From positions 1,054,001 through 1,118,000 of the forward strand of contig VXAZ01009672.1 of assembly GCA_013399875.1 (NCBI GenBank): a DNA stretch of 64,000 bases, in the 5' to 3' direction. Positions within the stretch are counted from its first letter, which is position 1, and each line of letters starts with the position of its first letter. Below are positions 27,401 to 42,400 of this stretch, one piece after another. A model generated the notes under the pieces. The model was not told where the DNA came from. It did no database searches and was given only the letters and a program-made list of their open reading frames with translations. Source of the stretch: Gymnorhina tibicen. Its lineage: Eukaryota; Chordata; Aves; Passeriformes; Artamidae. The position numbers and the translations under genes were made by a program.

Positions 27401-30400
27401 AAACCAGCTGGCTGGACTATTTGTGCTTGAGATTTCTCAAAGCTCCCCAGGGAACAAAAGTGGGAATAGCAGCTCTCTGCTTTTCGTTCTCTCATGTTCT
27501 GTACCCTAACACAAAAGTCTTTGAAAAAATTTGTTGAAGGAGAAGCCAACAGCATTTCACCGACATGTTTAAAAGCTTTATAAATAATGCTTCAAATGAC
27601 TATATTTTTGATATATTCTTTCTTTCAGGGTCTTTTTTAACTGACCCATAGATTTTCAGAGAAAATATACAATTCAGCCATAGAAAATTCTCTTCATCAG
27701 TGTTAATGCTTCTGCTCCTCTTCTTTAAAATTTTATAAGCCTTCTCTACAGATTCTTGCATGAGACTATTTCATATCATGTAGCAAAGGGATGATTGTAA
27801 GGATCTTTCTTCTTATTTCTGAGCATGCATTTCCTGGCTCTGACTGCATATATTTTGTCTCCATTGCAATAGAAAGTGCTACTTAGATAACCTCCCAGCA
27901 GCTGGGAGTATTCTCAGTAAAAGCTCACTGGCTCCTCTCACCACCCTACCAGCAGATTACAGTGTAGCATGTGGTTATACAAAATAGGTAATTTTGAGAA
28001 ACCACAATAACACTTTATTTATTCAGCTGAAAAATACGCTTCCTTATGATGAAGATAAAACCATGTTGAGCAAAAACTTCTTTGTATCTCCTAATTCAGC
28101 AGGTTCAGTGTCATCAGTGGAATAGTAACGTGTCTACCTCACGTCAGCAGGGTACTTGGGTCACTCTTGTTCTGCTACACTGCAGCTATTTGACATAGAA
28201 TAAGTGCAGCAGGGAAATAGCTGAGATTCCCAAATCACATGCACTGATCATGCATTTCATAAGATGGTGCAGAACCTGCAGTAGGAAATCATGAATCCAG
28301 AGAATACAGTCATGTTCCAGTCCATGGAGTTTCTACGTTTAAGCAAAGCTCTTAGTTGAAATTAGTAGGGTGTCTTATTTTTGATCCCAGAGTTAGCATA
28401 CTGACTGTGCATTTGTGCAAAAGCTCTAATGGGACACCAGGAATAGTCCACACACAAGTGGCTGGGATCTTGTACCAACAGGGAGCCCTGGGAATTGTGG
28501 GAGTGAGGATCTGTGGTCAGGCAGGTGATGCCAGGTGTATGAACTACACACAGGTTTGTTCTGGGCAGAGAGGGGAGAGGCTGCTGGCCCTTTAGTCCCC
28601 TTGCTGTGCACTTCTCTGTATGGCTGTCCTGTAAATCTCAGCCACAAAAGCAGCACTAGAACTGTGCTCAAAGAGCAAAGTCCTTCACAGTTTAGCTGTT
28701 GTTTATCATCTTTGAGTAATGTGAAAAGTGTGCTCGCTAAGGAAAGACTCAGATAGCTGGCAGGAGACCTAGAACCTGTGACACATGTTGAGCAATTTTC
28801 ATACCAGGGAGAGGGAGCAGAATTACAGATTCATGCCTCACACTTATTTAGTATCCATTTCCAGACTGACCCTCTGTGTGAAAAAAACCACTTTAATCCT
28901 TGTTTAGCCATCAACCAATAACCTAATGCATATGGGATGCAGATAGAAAATTAATTCAGCAATCAATGGCCAGTCCTCAGACAGTGAAATATGCAATTAA
29001 ACAGGTGTTTAGGGAATTGATCTTGGATGGTGTCCAAGCTCAGCAGGGTCAGTTGTCCTTGGAAAAAACACTGACCCCACACAGCAGCAGTTTGAATTTG
29101 GCTTCAATCTGCACTTTAGGAATGTGGCATTGTTATTTCTTCCCTTTTCTTATCAAATGTAATTATCTTGAGAAAAAAAAAGTTTTGAGAAAACATGTGA
29201 TTTCACTGAGTAAAAATCTACTACTGAGGAAATTATTATTCAGTGTCCAAATAAGGAGTGGGGGAGAAGTTTGGGGAAAGTGCTCTGTTCCAAGTAATCT
29301 TGGAACTGATACCCATGTGACTGAGCTCGGATGTTTAGTCCTGGCCTGCAATTATGCCTATAAAAAACAGACATCCAATCTTTGTATTATTTTAAAATGG
29401 AGCCCTGAGGGTTATAAATGACTGAACGAGCTTTAGTGTTTGAGCAGACAGAGATTCTGGAATGAGCTGTCAGCTTTGGGCCTCTCTTCCAGAACACTGT
29501 ATCTTAAGAGCAGGGTTAGCTCCTAGGGTTGTGACAGTAAAACCGTGGGACTAAAACACAGACAGAATAAAATGAAGACCTAGGGCCCCAAAATCACCCA
29601 CACCGCCTTGTAAAAGAGGGAAGAAGATTTTCCATGGCAAACATTTTCCAATCTGCACAACCTGTGCTCTCACAACTATCAAATTAATCAGTATTCCTGT
29701 GTTGAACCCCATGCTGCTAGTTGCTCTCAAATAATCATGATGGCAAAAACATACCCACTTTTGTCAGTGGCTGATCAAGAGAAGGAAACATAGCCATTGC
29801 TACTACTGTGACCCACAGAAATTTGTAGCATGATTATCAGAATTCATTACTTAAGAAAGGAAGTCATGCATGCTAAATATGTTCCAAAGAGAACAAAATG
29901 TAACAGTCCATCTGCGAAACAGCACACATTGCCAAAAGCATATTGTCTTGGAAATCTGCTGTCCACATTGGCTTCCCCCTTCATCACAGAGTCCAAGCAA
30001 AGTTTCACTTCTAATTGTCAAAGTCTCCAAGAGCGTGGTTCTAGTTCAGAGATGATAAGCCCACTTCCATGACAGCTCTCTGCTAGTGCTGTTGTTCTGT
30101 TGTCAGCCAGCCGGGAAAGGAGCTGCCGTGGAGGGAGTGGAATGGTCACAGTGCGCTGAGCACAGACCACTCCTGTGGAGGGACAAGCACAGTCACACAT
30201 CCCACCACTTTCAACACCAGTGGATGGACTGAACAAGGACAATAGTCTCCCTGTTCCTGTTTGGCAGGTGCAAATCATCTTGGGATGGAACGTCTTTGGT
30301 AAACTTTCCACTCTGTGCATTTACTCTGTCATGTGGTATGTAACCACATGCTCATAAGTACCGACATTTTTTTTTCCTTAAAAGTAGCTTTTTGTCAAGA

Positions 30401-33400
30401 AAATCTTTTTCTGCCTGAAGGGCTCTGTAAAGTCTCTGAACTGATGCGTTGATGTTAAGGACTTTGTTTCCTGCTGCATTCTTTAATGCATAAAGTCCCG
30501 TTTATGCACAATCCTTTTTTTTCTGAACAGAAGAAAGGTAGTGTCTTTGCTTACAGTTTTTGAACCACACCTTCCAGAAGGCAGGTGCTTCCAGTTCCTA
30601 AACACCTCTGCTCCTTCTCCTGTTTTCTGCTGGCTTCTTCCCTTGGCTATCCACCTCATAAAGTTACTTTAAAAAATCTACTACTTCCTGCATGACTACA
30701 TCCTCTAACCTGCAGTTTAGTCCTCTTGAGGCTCTTTGATTCAACAAATTGTGGTAATAACTTGGATTCTTCCTCTTTTACTTGATTCATCCTTCATAAA
30801 GAAGCAATCACTCTGTGTACTGAAAGGAAGGTGGTTGGCATGCTCAACATATTTAGGCTGATGACTTAACATCTTCTAGCATGGAAACGTTATTAACGTT
30901 TTCTGTGTTTTCCACATATTTTTGAAGTTACTACAAACATTAGGGGTACAATTTCTCTCACTAAAAATCAGTTTTCAGATGCTTAATCAGTAGCACTACT
31001 AAAGCGTGTGTCTTATTTTTATTTTGAATTTGTCTTCTAGACACTGAATTTCATCTCATTATCTTTTGCTTTAGTGACCATCTCCAGATAAGAACATAGT
31101 TTCCATGAAGAGGTTTACAGATCACAGGCAAATATACCTTGAACCTTTTCTTAAATAAATTACTAAATGGAGTATTATCTTGCTCAAAGATAAATTTTCA
31201 TGGCTTGGAATAACTCTTTGGAATCTCTTGGTATCTGTTTGCAATATTAGTTTCTGAAGTGTTGACATCAGAAATGTATTTCACTAATTATTGCTTTGAT
31301 GCAATATACAGTGGTAAGAACAATTTCCTGTGTCTGCTCAGTGTCCTCATGTTTATGTTTGTCTTTTCAGCAACATGATGTCAGGAAAAGTTCATGTTCA
31401 AGTGATTATCTGCAACAACTCCAGAGTTATTTTTTTGACCTGTATTTTTTACTCTTGATATATGACCTTGCATTTGTCTGTCTTGATAAGCACTTTCAAA
31501 TGTGCCCACCATACCTAGCAAAATACTTTAATAGAAGACTTCATCTGACATTTTAGTTCTTAACTCCACCATCTTGTGATCCTCTGCATTTTATCACAAA
31601 TGCGGAAAACAGTGGGCCAAAACCAGATCCTCAGAATTCCACATTTATGATTCTCTCTTGATAATTTTGAACTCCTAGTTTTGGCCTCTTTGGTTTGAGA
31701 AGTACTGAATATGTCTAGTCTTAATTTGATGGATTAGAGCGTTGGTTTTCTTTTTATGCTGTGATTTCTTGCAATATTATTGATACAAATAAGAGTGGTC
31801 TCAGTCCTGCATTCTTGGTGGACATGAGTCAGTACAAAAAAAGATCTCCTGATAAGAATTAGCCTCCCTGGTGAGTTCTGCTGCAGTTTCACATCTAACT
31901 TTCCTTTCTGACTATATTAATATGCTGACCAATTTTTTGTGTATGCATGGCTTTTAAATTATTACTTTTTTCTTTAATTTATGAGCAGTGAATTAAAAAT
32001 TTCATTCATTGTTCTATGATGTGGCTAAATTCTAAGGAATCCGCTAATATCCATTAATACTAGCTTTTACAGATAATAAAACACAAAGCCAGTAATTTGC
32101 ATGCTAAACACAATTAGTTCAAATATTTATTTTGACATTGTAAATGATATCTATCCAGTCACCAGGCATTCTGCCATCAATTAAAAATACAATCTGTACC
32201 AATAAAAACAAAGCATCAGCACATCACATCCTACAAAAGGCAGACAGTCAGCCAGAAATACAAAAAAAAACTTTCTCCACCCTTGCAATCCCCAAATGAA
32301 ATCCCATTGCCCCAGCCACCTCACCTCTTGTCAAAATGTCAAGTAAAGACAACATCACACCCCAGAGTTGCTAAACCAAACCACCACAGCCATAATTTTT
32401 TAAGGCAAACACAGTGATCTAAGAGAGAGGGATGTGGTTAATTCTGGAGTATTCAGGCTTAGGCTCTTGCAGCACGTTTCCTTACGGATATGGAGATGCC
32501 ATTTACCTATTCTCCCTTGCTGTCAGTAACCCAGAGATCTTTAAAACTCATGGCTTGGAGCGATGAGGCTCTGTTCATTGTAGGTGGTATTTCTTAGGAG
32601 GCAGAGAGCAGTGGTCTGGATGGGCCATATTGTTGCTCTCAGTATTCATCTGAGAAGTAACAAAGTGAATCATTCCCACTTCAAGTCAGATTTTGTCTGG
32701 ACTCCTGCCCTAACTTCTGCCTTTGGAACTAGCTGTGGGAGCAGTAATGTGAACACAGCAACTGGAAAGATGGATAAGAGAAGTGAATTCAACAACTGGA
32801 AGGATGGGTGAGAGAATGTAGATGACCGCTAATTTAATAGCATACAGCAGGATAATCAAGAGCTGAAACAACTACAGCCAGATCTGGCCGAGAACTCTTC
32901 GGCAAGAGAAGTTTTGAACAGTGATCCATCCTACCCTGCCTTCATTTTCTAGTGTGCTTATAAAGTGCTGAACAACTGGTCCCTCAAAGGAGTCACCCAG
33001 AGTCACTAGTCATTTGGGAAAATCTGAATTTGTTCAGAATTATTAGGTATGACAACCTTTAACATCCTCATTTTTTTCATATGTAATTTCACAGCAACAC
33101 TCACAGTCCTGTCTGTAAGGGTAAGAAGAAGTGTGAAAGCCAGATGACTCTTAATTTGCCACTGTCTACATCAATAGTTCTCTTTCTGCTTCAGTAACTA
33201 CTGGAATCCTTGAGGTTCCATGCACCATTAGGGTAGAACAGCAACATTCCGAGTACCATAGAATTTAGCTGAAAGAGCCTTTGATGCTTCTGAGGTCCTC
33301 TAGTAGAACATAATGCTTTCAGAATGATGGTTAGTCTTTTATTTTAGATCTCACTAGCCAAAGTTGAGTCTGCACAAAATTTCTGAAAAAGTGGGGCAGG

Positions 33401-36400
33401 TTGTACATGAGGGACTACAAGACAGAAAGGTCTGCAACCTGCTCTTGTTTCTGTTTTGTTAAGTGGTCACAAGCTTGTCCTTTAATTCCTTAATCTTGAA
33501 TTTCCTCATTAAAATCCAGGTGCACTGGTATTTATCACCAAGAGGGATATTGCAGGGTTTTGTAGTCCAGTTTGATTTGTATTAGGATTGGAAGGCATCA
33601 AATAAAAATGGACTCACTGTGAACAGGTTTTGTACATAAGAGGGCAAGCCCTGTCCTGAAGAGTTTTAGGTGCTAAACAGTGAGGGAGGCTGGACTATAG
33701 CAGAGATTTTGTAATCCCCATTTTTCAAATAGGAAGCAGGGTGATGGAGGACGAAAAGCAAGGAAGAGTTCCCACAAGATAATTTCTCAGCCCATAAGTC
33801 ACAGTGTGGTCACTGTATCTGTGCTGGCTCCTTGTCCTGCACAGTAACCACCACGTGCTTTAGTCTGTCTTCACTGAGGACAGATCTAACATGTATTTCC
33901 TTCCTAGTCCACCTCACAGCAATTCTTCTTTGTTGCCACATTCTGAGTCAGCTAGCCAAAATCACATGAGGCATCCAATAACAGTAGCTGTTATTAAAGA
34001 CTAGACTTGTTATTTGGATGCAGGTAACACTTTCTAGGGATCTTGGTGATAAAAGGTACTAAAAGCAGGTTCAGTATAATGAAAACCGTTCTTGGATTAT
34101 CAGTGATGGGTGACAGCATCTGATTCTTTCATGGCACTGATGCTGAGATCATCAAATATCACAATTTGTTAGCATCTTGAATGGATGGCAGTGGGGTTTC
34201 TAGGATTTCTTGCTAGCATGCTCCCCCTTAATAACTCTTCTGCTCTCCAGCTGATTAGACTTCACTTTGGGGCTCAGATGACAACTCATTGCAGTATTTC
34301 TATCCATGGTGAAGACTGTGACACCAGTTATGCTGGGTCAGACACACTCTTCCAGGCTTCAGAAAAATGCACCTCAAGGATTTCTTAGCCACGTGTACTA
34401 TCCTTGCACTGAGTAGGCCTTACAGATTTTTATTCTCTGAATTTGTCTTACCTGCTTTGAACCTACAAAGCTATTGCAAATCTATTACCGTGTACAATTA
34501 GCATCACAGTTTTGCTCTAGCATTGTGTATGACCCATCACAGCGGCAGAAGTAGTACAAATGGGCTTTCAAGTCCCAGAGCATGAAGATACCTAAGATTT
34601 GTGCTTGAATGGGACAGAAATAAGATGCGCAACCAGAAAAAGAAATTATTCACGCCTTATTGACGGATTGTCATGTTCTGCTTGCAACCTCTTGCAATTT
34701 TCCATTCAAAAAAAATGCCCTGGAAGTGTTTTGATATAGCTTCTAAGCCTATCCCTTATAGGCCATCTCTTGAAGTTCTATGGCTAGTTTTCTCCCCAGT
34801 GGAAATAATCTGGGATTGTTTGGGGTTTTTTTCATTTCCCTGCCAAATGCCTAGTTTTGATTTTAGCAACCACACCTGCGCTCACTGTCTGCTGCACTGT
34901 GTAAATGGGCTGGGCAAGGCACCCTGTCTCCCAGGTCTGATATCCTTCAAGAAGACACTTAATGGCTGGCCAATTGTTGCATCAATAGTTGTTTCAGTGC
35001 ACAAATATCTGCTCTCACTTAGTGAGCCCATATAATGTAGATAATCTGGTGCAGACAGGCTGGGATTATACTACCTGTTTCAACTGTGGAGGCTGCTTGC
35101 AGAAATAATTTATTTGATTGTATTGGCTGGGTCAGTCAGAGTGTAATGGCACTTCATGGTAAGGGGCAATCTTAGAGAATGCCAGACATAGAATACAGAA
35201 CTGGGTGTGCACACTCAGGCCCAACCAAAAAGATTCGCTGCTACCAGTAAAACCGTTTATACCTGTTGGTTGCATAAAACTTCTTTAGTGAAGTCACCAA
35301 GGTACTATTCAGTGCAAAACGTGAGGAGTCAAGGTGTTCTGCATAGACAACTTCAGGTTCATCAGGTTTTCTGTCAGAAATTCCACAGGAGGCCTCCATT
35401 GTAAAAATGTTGCATTCAAATGGAAATATGCTTCCAATACCACCACAAAAGGTGAAGAAGACTGGGAGTAAGCAAATAAATCTGCTTGGTATATAGCAAA
35501 TGGAAGAGGTTCAACATCTTACTTCTCTGGAGTGGAGCTCATGCAACTACTACAAAGATGATTTGGGAACAAAAGCAATCCCATAGCCACCCATTGCTTT
35601 GAGTGAGACACATCGTACCCCTGCAAGAAAAATGCACCACAAAAGAGTGGAGGATCTGTAGTCTTCAAACAGCCTTGCTACCATATGTGGTGAGACCATG
35701 ACCCTCATTTTGTTTTCACTTCACTTCACCTATTAATATTACTGGAAGCAGGGAACATGGAAAATTAAAATCTCCTTTTTAAGCTTAGTGCAGACTAGGA
35801 AAAGCAGAATTGGCCAGATCCCAAGGTACCATTCCTAAAACAATAAGCAAGCATGACAAATAGAAAGCTTTTTCATTTAGAAAACATTAATGTCATTGTT
35901 ATTAAATTTATGGTTAGATAAAATCTCTGTTCAGATACTACCAATTATGTGTGATGCTATGAAGGGAGGATCCAGACTTTTTAGCCCAATCGCAGAAGCA
36001 ATAGCTGAACTGAACAACATATTTATGGACTTAGATAGTCTAGACTTGTTATCTTACCCCTTTCCCACTTCCCCCACCATTTTGCCAACCTTCATCTGGC
36101 CAATAAATACATGAGAACCGATTTCTGACAGAGTTAATTACCTCTAATTGTGCCCCTCTTGTTATCTTACCAGCTTTGACTCAACATAAATTGCTCCGGT
36201 ACAGATGTTGGCAAGATAACAACTCTAGACTCCCTCCATATGTATAATATGTATGTATTTATTTATATATCTGAACATGTTAGATATGCTGCTGTGGTAG
36301 ACTGGATCAGTTATTTCATGACTGCTAGGATTGTACAGCTGACTGGCTGTGCTTGCTGCCTTGGGGGCAGATACAGAGATGTAATTCCTGCCCTCTGCTG

Positions 36401-39400
36401 CCTGCTCCAGCCCAGGGCATCAGCAAGATACTTTCAGTCGTGACCTAACAAAGTCTGGGTTAATAAGAATCAGGGGAGGATCAAGGGAGTAGCATTGCTT
36501 GGATGACATAGTGCTTCAGCAGAGGCCAGTGCACAGTATGCTGGAATAAAAAATAGTTTAGGTATCAACAAATAAAACATAGAAATCTGGTTTGGCTGAA
36601 AACATGACACAATTTATCTTTTGCTATTTCCATTTCTGACATCTAGAGGCAAACCTGACGCCTGAGACATCAGGGAAGATATTGAACAAGGCGTGATTCA
36701 AATTGAACTTCTGACTCTGAAAGGCATTTTTAATCAGTTGTGTTCCAGGGTCCTGGCTTATATAAATGTAGGAATGCTATTCACCTCCTTTGCAAAAAAA
36801 AAAAAAAAAAAAAAGGAAAAAAAAGCCCACAACAAAAACACCCTAAGGGATTGTAATAAAAGCCTAAATACATTTAAACCAGTAAAGATGGGGGGGGGAG
36901 GGGGAGGATTAAAAGAAAATAGTATTATTGTCAGGAAATTGATTCCAGGGAAGTATACATTTTTTGGTCAGGTAAAGGTTGATTTTGGTTGAAGTTTGTG
37001 TCTGAAAAATTACGGTGAGATGGTCTGCAATGGTGGGGGTAGGAAGTAATTTTTTTAATGTCTCTGAGTTGTGTTTGTACATCTCTCAAACTCCCCTTCA
37101 TCTCTTACTGTTCAGTGGGGTTGCACAGCCCTTTCAGCAGCCTCTCCCTAGTGCTGAGCACTGCCCTGTAGCATGGAAATCCCAGCTCAGTGACATAGCA
37201 GATGTGGAAGTAACAAAAAGTTTGAGATAATGGGAGACTTTCCTTGAGGAGAAACACTGAGAAACACTGGGTCATCTGCAAAACTGAGAGATTTGATGTG
37301 CACCCTCAGTTCTCACTGCTCTCAGATGTTTATTATTGTGAATTTTCCTTCAGGTTATGGTCATTCTCTCTACTCCTCTGAACTTTGGTTCCTTGCCCAG
37401 AGGTGGTGTACACAGCGTGAAAAATCTTTTGTTGTTGCTATTTCTTAACATTTCCCTTCTGTATTTCTGTGTTGCAGATGTGGATGAATGTGCTTCAGAT
37501 TCTCACCAGTGTAACCCCACCCAGATCTGCATAAATACTGAGGGGGGCTATACCTGTTCCTGCACTGAAGGCTACTGGCTGTTAGAAGGCCAGTGTTTAG
37601 GTAAAATCCTCATGTGATGTGGTATCTGGATATCTGTGCATGTGTACCTGTGACTCCCTGAAATAACGTCACTAAGCACTTTTGTCAAGTACACGTTTAA
37701 ACCTTCAGCTCTGTGGAAAGTGTCTTTTGTCTCTCTAAGTGCCAGTGGGATGCTTGGCAGAGAGACTCCCTCATGGAACAAAAATGTAAATGTAAATGCC
37801 ATATGACTAGCATCATAATAGTGTAATAACTGGGCTTTTCATATTCCCAGTCCGAAGGATTCCCTTTCATATAAGGTCAATTGCCAGCGTGTATGCATAA
37901 GGATTTTTGCCCCAACAGACCTGTCCTTTCCTTACTGTGACAGTGTGGACCTGAAGAGATCTGTATTTGATACCAAGAAATGGGACAGACAGTAAATCCT
38001 TAGAGTCAACCAATTCTTTTGTTTGGGGGTGAGAAAAAAATTACCTCTGAACTGGGTGCCATTTCAGTATCTTCCAAGCAGTTTTATTTTGATTTTATTA
38101 TTTTCCTTGCAGCAATGTCCTGTTCATTCTTTTAGCTCAGTCCTGTCCTGCTGAAAAAACATGGCTCAAGAAACAGCACAGGAAAACCTTCCATCTCTCC
38201 TATCCTCCAGCCCTTTCCCCTCACTTGACATGCTCATGGGATGATGATGTAGATGTTAATTTTAGGTACACAGGTAGGACCTAGGAATGAGAATACAACT
38301 TTTTTTAAGAAAAGTTTGCCCATTACTAGTTTTTTCCCCGCAGTGCAGGCTGTTTGGTGCCAGCTCTGCAGAGCCGGACCATCCCGTCACACCTCCACTG
38401 GAAGGAGAATGGGCTTTCCCTGCCCATTCATCCCTGGAGCATCTCCAGTTATTTTCCAGCTTTCTCCTCCCAAGTACCAGTTCCATGAAGGACTCACTCA
38501 TGGCTGCTTTCCTGACTACTGCAAGCAGCTGCTGTGTAATTCACCTGGCAGTGACCAGGCTGAGCCCTGTCCAAGCTGGGGTCTGTGCACCCACAGCCAC
38601 TTCAGGGAGTCACTGTCTTGTAGTTCCCTGGGATAAGAAGTCTCCAAGGCCCCTGCTCCTTAATCTATGCTAAATCAACTTCTCTTGGGAAAAAAAAAGC
38701 TTGTGCTGGGGAATGTACAGGCAGATGTGGTAGGGTGGGGATGACAGAGGGCAGGAAGGCAGATTCTGCTCTGCATCACCTGTTCTGTTACCCATTTACT
38801 TCTCCCAGTTACAGGCCAAATGAAAGGGTTGTGTTCAGCATTCAGGATTTGAACACAGATCTAAAATATTCTTTTTGATGGCTATAGTAGTGAACTGAAA
38901 TGGCTGCATTGCTGAATTGATTTGAGTACCTGCTTATGCTATTTAAAATAGGCAATAGCATCCCAGTATTGTCCTATTTAAGCAATCATGGGGTGGATTA
39001 TTGCAAGGCAATGCAAAAAAAGGAAAAACAAATTGTGTTTAGAGTTGCTATATTTTTCCCTGAATTTCAAAGATGTCTCAGTTTTCCATACTTTACATTG
39101 GCTTTAGAGAAGTGATTTTTGCTGCCATAAAGCAGTAAAGGAATACTTACTGTAATCAGAGGGCCAAGTTGGGTTTTAGAGACAGATTTTTTTGGTGCAT
39201 TGTTAGTTAATCACCGTTACAAAAACCTGCACTTCTATCTGTTGCAATTATCCCCATAAAGTTTACACAGAGGAGCCAGTGCAGCAGTATCCACATGGCC
39301 CACCCACAAGAAGCAGCCCTGTCAAAGTCCCTATCCTCAAAATGTAGCACTCTTGAGATAACAGTCCTGCAAAAGACAAAGCATGTATTTAACATAATGC

Positions 39401-42400
39401 ATTGTGTCAGTGCAATGAGGTATTAATTTACTTAAAACCCATGTTATTTTTGCAGGATTTGGTGAAGCCTACTGCTGGTGTACTCACCACCACTGACCTG
39501 GCCTTTAGGTTATCTTGCTAACTGACTGCAGAAAATACGCTGGGTTTTCTATTGCACAAATTTAGCTTCAAAGCTTTGAGAGCAGCCATTAAAAAAAAAA
39601 ATCTCCATAAATCAAAAGCCAGTTGATACCAAAGGAAATGTTAAGGCTTTGAAAGGACAATTATTCCAGCTGCTTCATTTCAGTTCTTAGTTCTGGGGCA
39701 AATATCTTCTAGCACTTACCATCTTACATATCTTAGAGCATTTTCTTGTACTCGTAGCACTCAGTTGCATGCATTGCTAATGCTGCAATTCAGCCCAAAC
39801 TGCTATTTTGGCATTAAATTACCTGTTTATACAGTCTGTAATTTGTCAGTTAAAAATTCATATAAAAAGAGAATGTGACTATTTGGAAATAAAGTCTTTC
39901 CAAAATATCTTCACTAAAAAAAGAAGCCTTTAGTAACATGTACCGCTGTTGGTATATGTGGAGGCAAAGAAGGTTTCTATTTTGATTCTGCCAAAATTTC
40001 ACTGCAATGTTGGCTGTGGTTGTACTGGTGGGCAGTGCCAACTGCTAGGTATCCTTTGAGGGAACTGCTTAAAAGAACAGACTGGGCTGCCTGATTTACA
40101 CTAAGCTGAAGATTACAGCAATGACAATTCATCAGACGCACTGGTAGATGTCAGATGTGGATAAAACCACATTACCACATTCTACTGGGGAGAGGTATAT
40201 TTTAACTATAACCTCATGTCTGAACGCCTGGAAGTTGGCTGTTGCATCCACAACCAGTGTGCTGGGTTATTTCTGTGTTATCGGTGCTGTTGGCTCAGTG
40301 TGCTTGCCGCTTTGTATCTCATGCGAACATGCAGATCACTGTACTTTCCATCCTTCCCACCCACAGATATCGATGAATGTCGCTACGGCTACTGCCAGCA
40401 GCTGTGTGCCAACGTGCCCGGTTCCTACTCCTGTACGTGCAACCCAGGCTTTACCCTTAATGACGACGGGAGATCGTGCCAAGGTATGAGTATGGTAAAC
40501 CATGACTGAAATCCTTGGTCCCCGCGCAGCAACACTCTTAAAACTTGCTTGGTTTTTAGAACACAAGTAACCTTCCCAGCATTGCTTTTGAAAATGTTCA
40601 CAGGTTTGTCAGACAGATATTTCTGTAGTTTCCCAGTACCTCGAAGGGGTTCAGGTGCAACATGACCAGTGTATCAGGAGAAATATGCACAGAGGCCCAA
40701 ACTTCAATTCACTCAATTCAGTGGAATTACCAAGTGTTCAGGCACTGAATTTGCTATTAAAATCTGAGGCTGTGTGACCCACATGAGACAAGAAACCTTT
40801 ATCGGATCAGTAAATCAGAGTCTCCTGAGATCCAGACTGGAGTCCTAAGATTACACTACCTTTTGCTGTGATGTGCTACCTCAAAGTCAACACAACCTCT
40901 TCACACTCTCCCTAGCAAAGCAAGGAGCATCTTCCCACATGCTGCAGGAAAAGGTCTGTGCTAATGATGCCCAGAAGCTGCTAATGTCCTACAAGGAAAA
41001 AAATATTGCTTTTGCCTTGCCCAAGGTTTCCATGAGGACCCTTTTTCATTGCATTATCTTTCTCAGGAAGATCCTGCTGCATTTTTTCTCAGGTCTGTTA
41101 TGAAAATATTGGTTCAATGGTTTTCAAATTGCAGGATAAGGACCGAAACATTTGCAATAAAAATTTCATCCCCATCTTCCATGTTATTTTTTTTACTAAA
41201 GACATTTCCAAAATGCTTCACTTCCACACATGCTGCATTTCCAACATGCTCTTCCCAGGCATCAGCCTGAATCCAAATAAACAACACTGACTTGGTTATA
41301 TTTTTTCAGAACAAATCATTCTGACTGTACAGCTAATCTCTTTGAAATGCTCTGCAGTAAAAAAATGAAAATGGAGTTTGAGGAGAAGTCACTGATGAAT
41401 TTGGTTTCCCATAGATGTGAATGAATGTACAAGTGAAAACCCTTGCACTCAGACCTGCGTCAACACCTACGGCTCTTTTCTCTGCCGCTGTGAACCTGGC
41501 TATGAACTGGAAGCTGATGGAGTTAACTGCAGTGGTAACTGTCTTTATTTATTCTTTTGGTTTCTTTAATTTCTTTAATTCTATTATGTTTACTCTTTCA
41601 AAGGTATTGTTTTGTACATACTTTTTTAAAGGTTTTTTGCCTTGGTCCATAGTAGCAGCAGGATAGCTGCAACTCATATGATCTTCTTTCCAGCTAAAGC
41701 ACACAGCAAATACCCAGAAAAGCTCAGTGGAGGAGGGCTGCAAATGGTTTTAAAGAAATAAGCTAAATATTCAAAAGCTCCAAGGTAACAGCAAAACATA
41801 AGAAAGTATTTTGTAATGCTGAACAGGAAGCTTTATTAGAGCAAGTAGAGATAGTCCTAGAACATTCTTCCATGATTAAAGAAATTCTTTATATAAAGCA
41901 CTTTTCCATTTGTCTGTTGAATGCATGTATTCCTCTTGCTGTTAATGACTGCTCACTTCTGCCTGAAACCTTCCCCAGTTCCCCCTGTACGGCTCTGGCT
42001 TCACTTTAGAAACAATATATGATTTCTTAGTACAGTTATTGCTGATCTGTTCAGTACACAGCAGAATAATTGTGCTTATGTCACCGTACTTTTCCTCTCT
42101 GCTTTTTTATTTTATTATTTTATTTTAATTGAAGGCAAAACTTCTTTCTTTGCTTATTGTTCCCTCAGCCTGATAAAATTAGAGAATTCAGCCAATATTT
42201 CTTGGAAGGAAAAATGCACTGGAAAATACTTGAGTTTTAATTTACAGTAAACAGATGTAACATGCTGTTTCTGAGAGAGAAGATATGTGAGATGCAGTAT
42301 ACACGACTAGTGTTTCCCAAGGTATTTTTCCTGCAAACCTCCTTGTTGTAAGGGAAAGAACAAATATTAAGTATCTAAAGGTTCTTAAACATTTAGACTG

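Larger units (their letters stand above)
12456..37477 (+). other. FBLN5: FBLN5 intron 4 (25 kb)
   Basis: The longest intron, GTAAGC..TTGCAG, about 56% of the gene. Holds a MIR relic and adjoining CR1 3' end (17061-17281), a solo LTR (17486-17902), a CR1 fragment (24620-25053), an antisense CR1-like fragment (31375-31745) and several simple repeats, each listed separately. Open frames up to 171 codons on either strand (for example 16233-16748, minus) show no domain, no homologue I recognise and no splice context, and are treated as chance. The remaining stretches hold nothing I can name. Confidence 0.9.

Noticed and set aside
28966..29421. 151-codon plus-strand frame in intron 4
   Set aside because: No homology, no splice context, AT-rich codons. 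A chance frame.
37357..37477. Alternative N-terminal start upstream of exon 5 (open frame from 37357)
   Set aside because: The open frame simply reads from intron 4 through the acceptor TTGCAG into exon 5. Fibulin phase and homology begin exactly at 37478.
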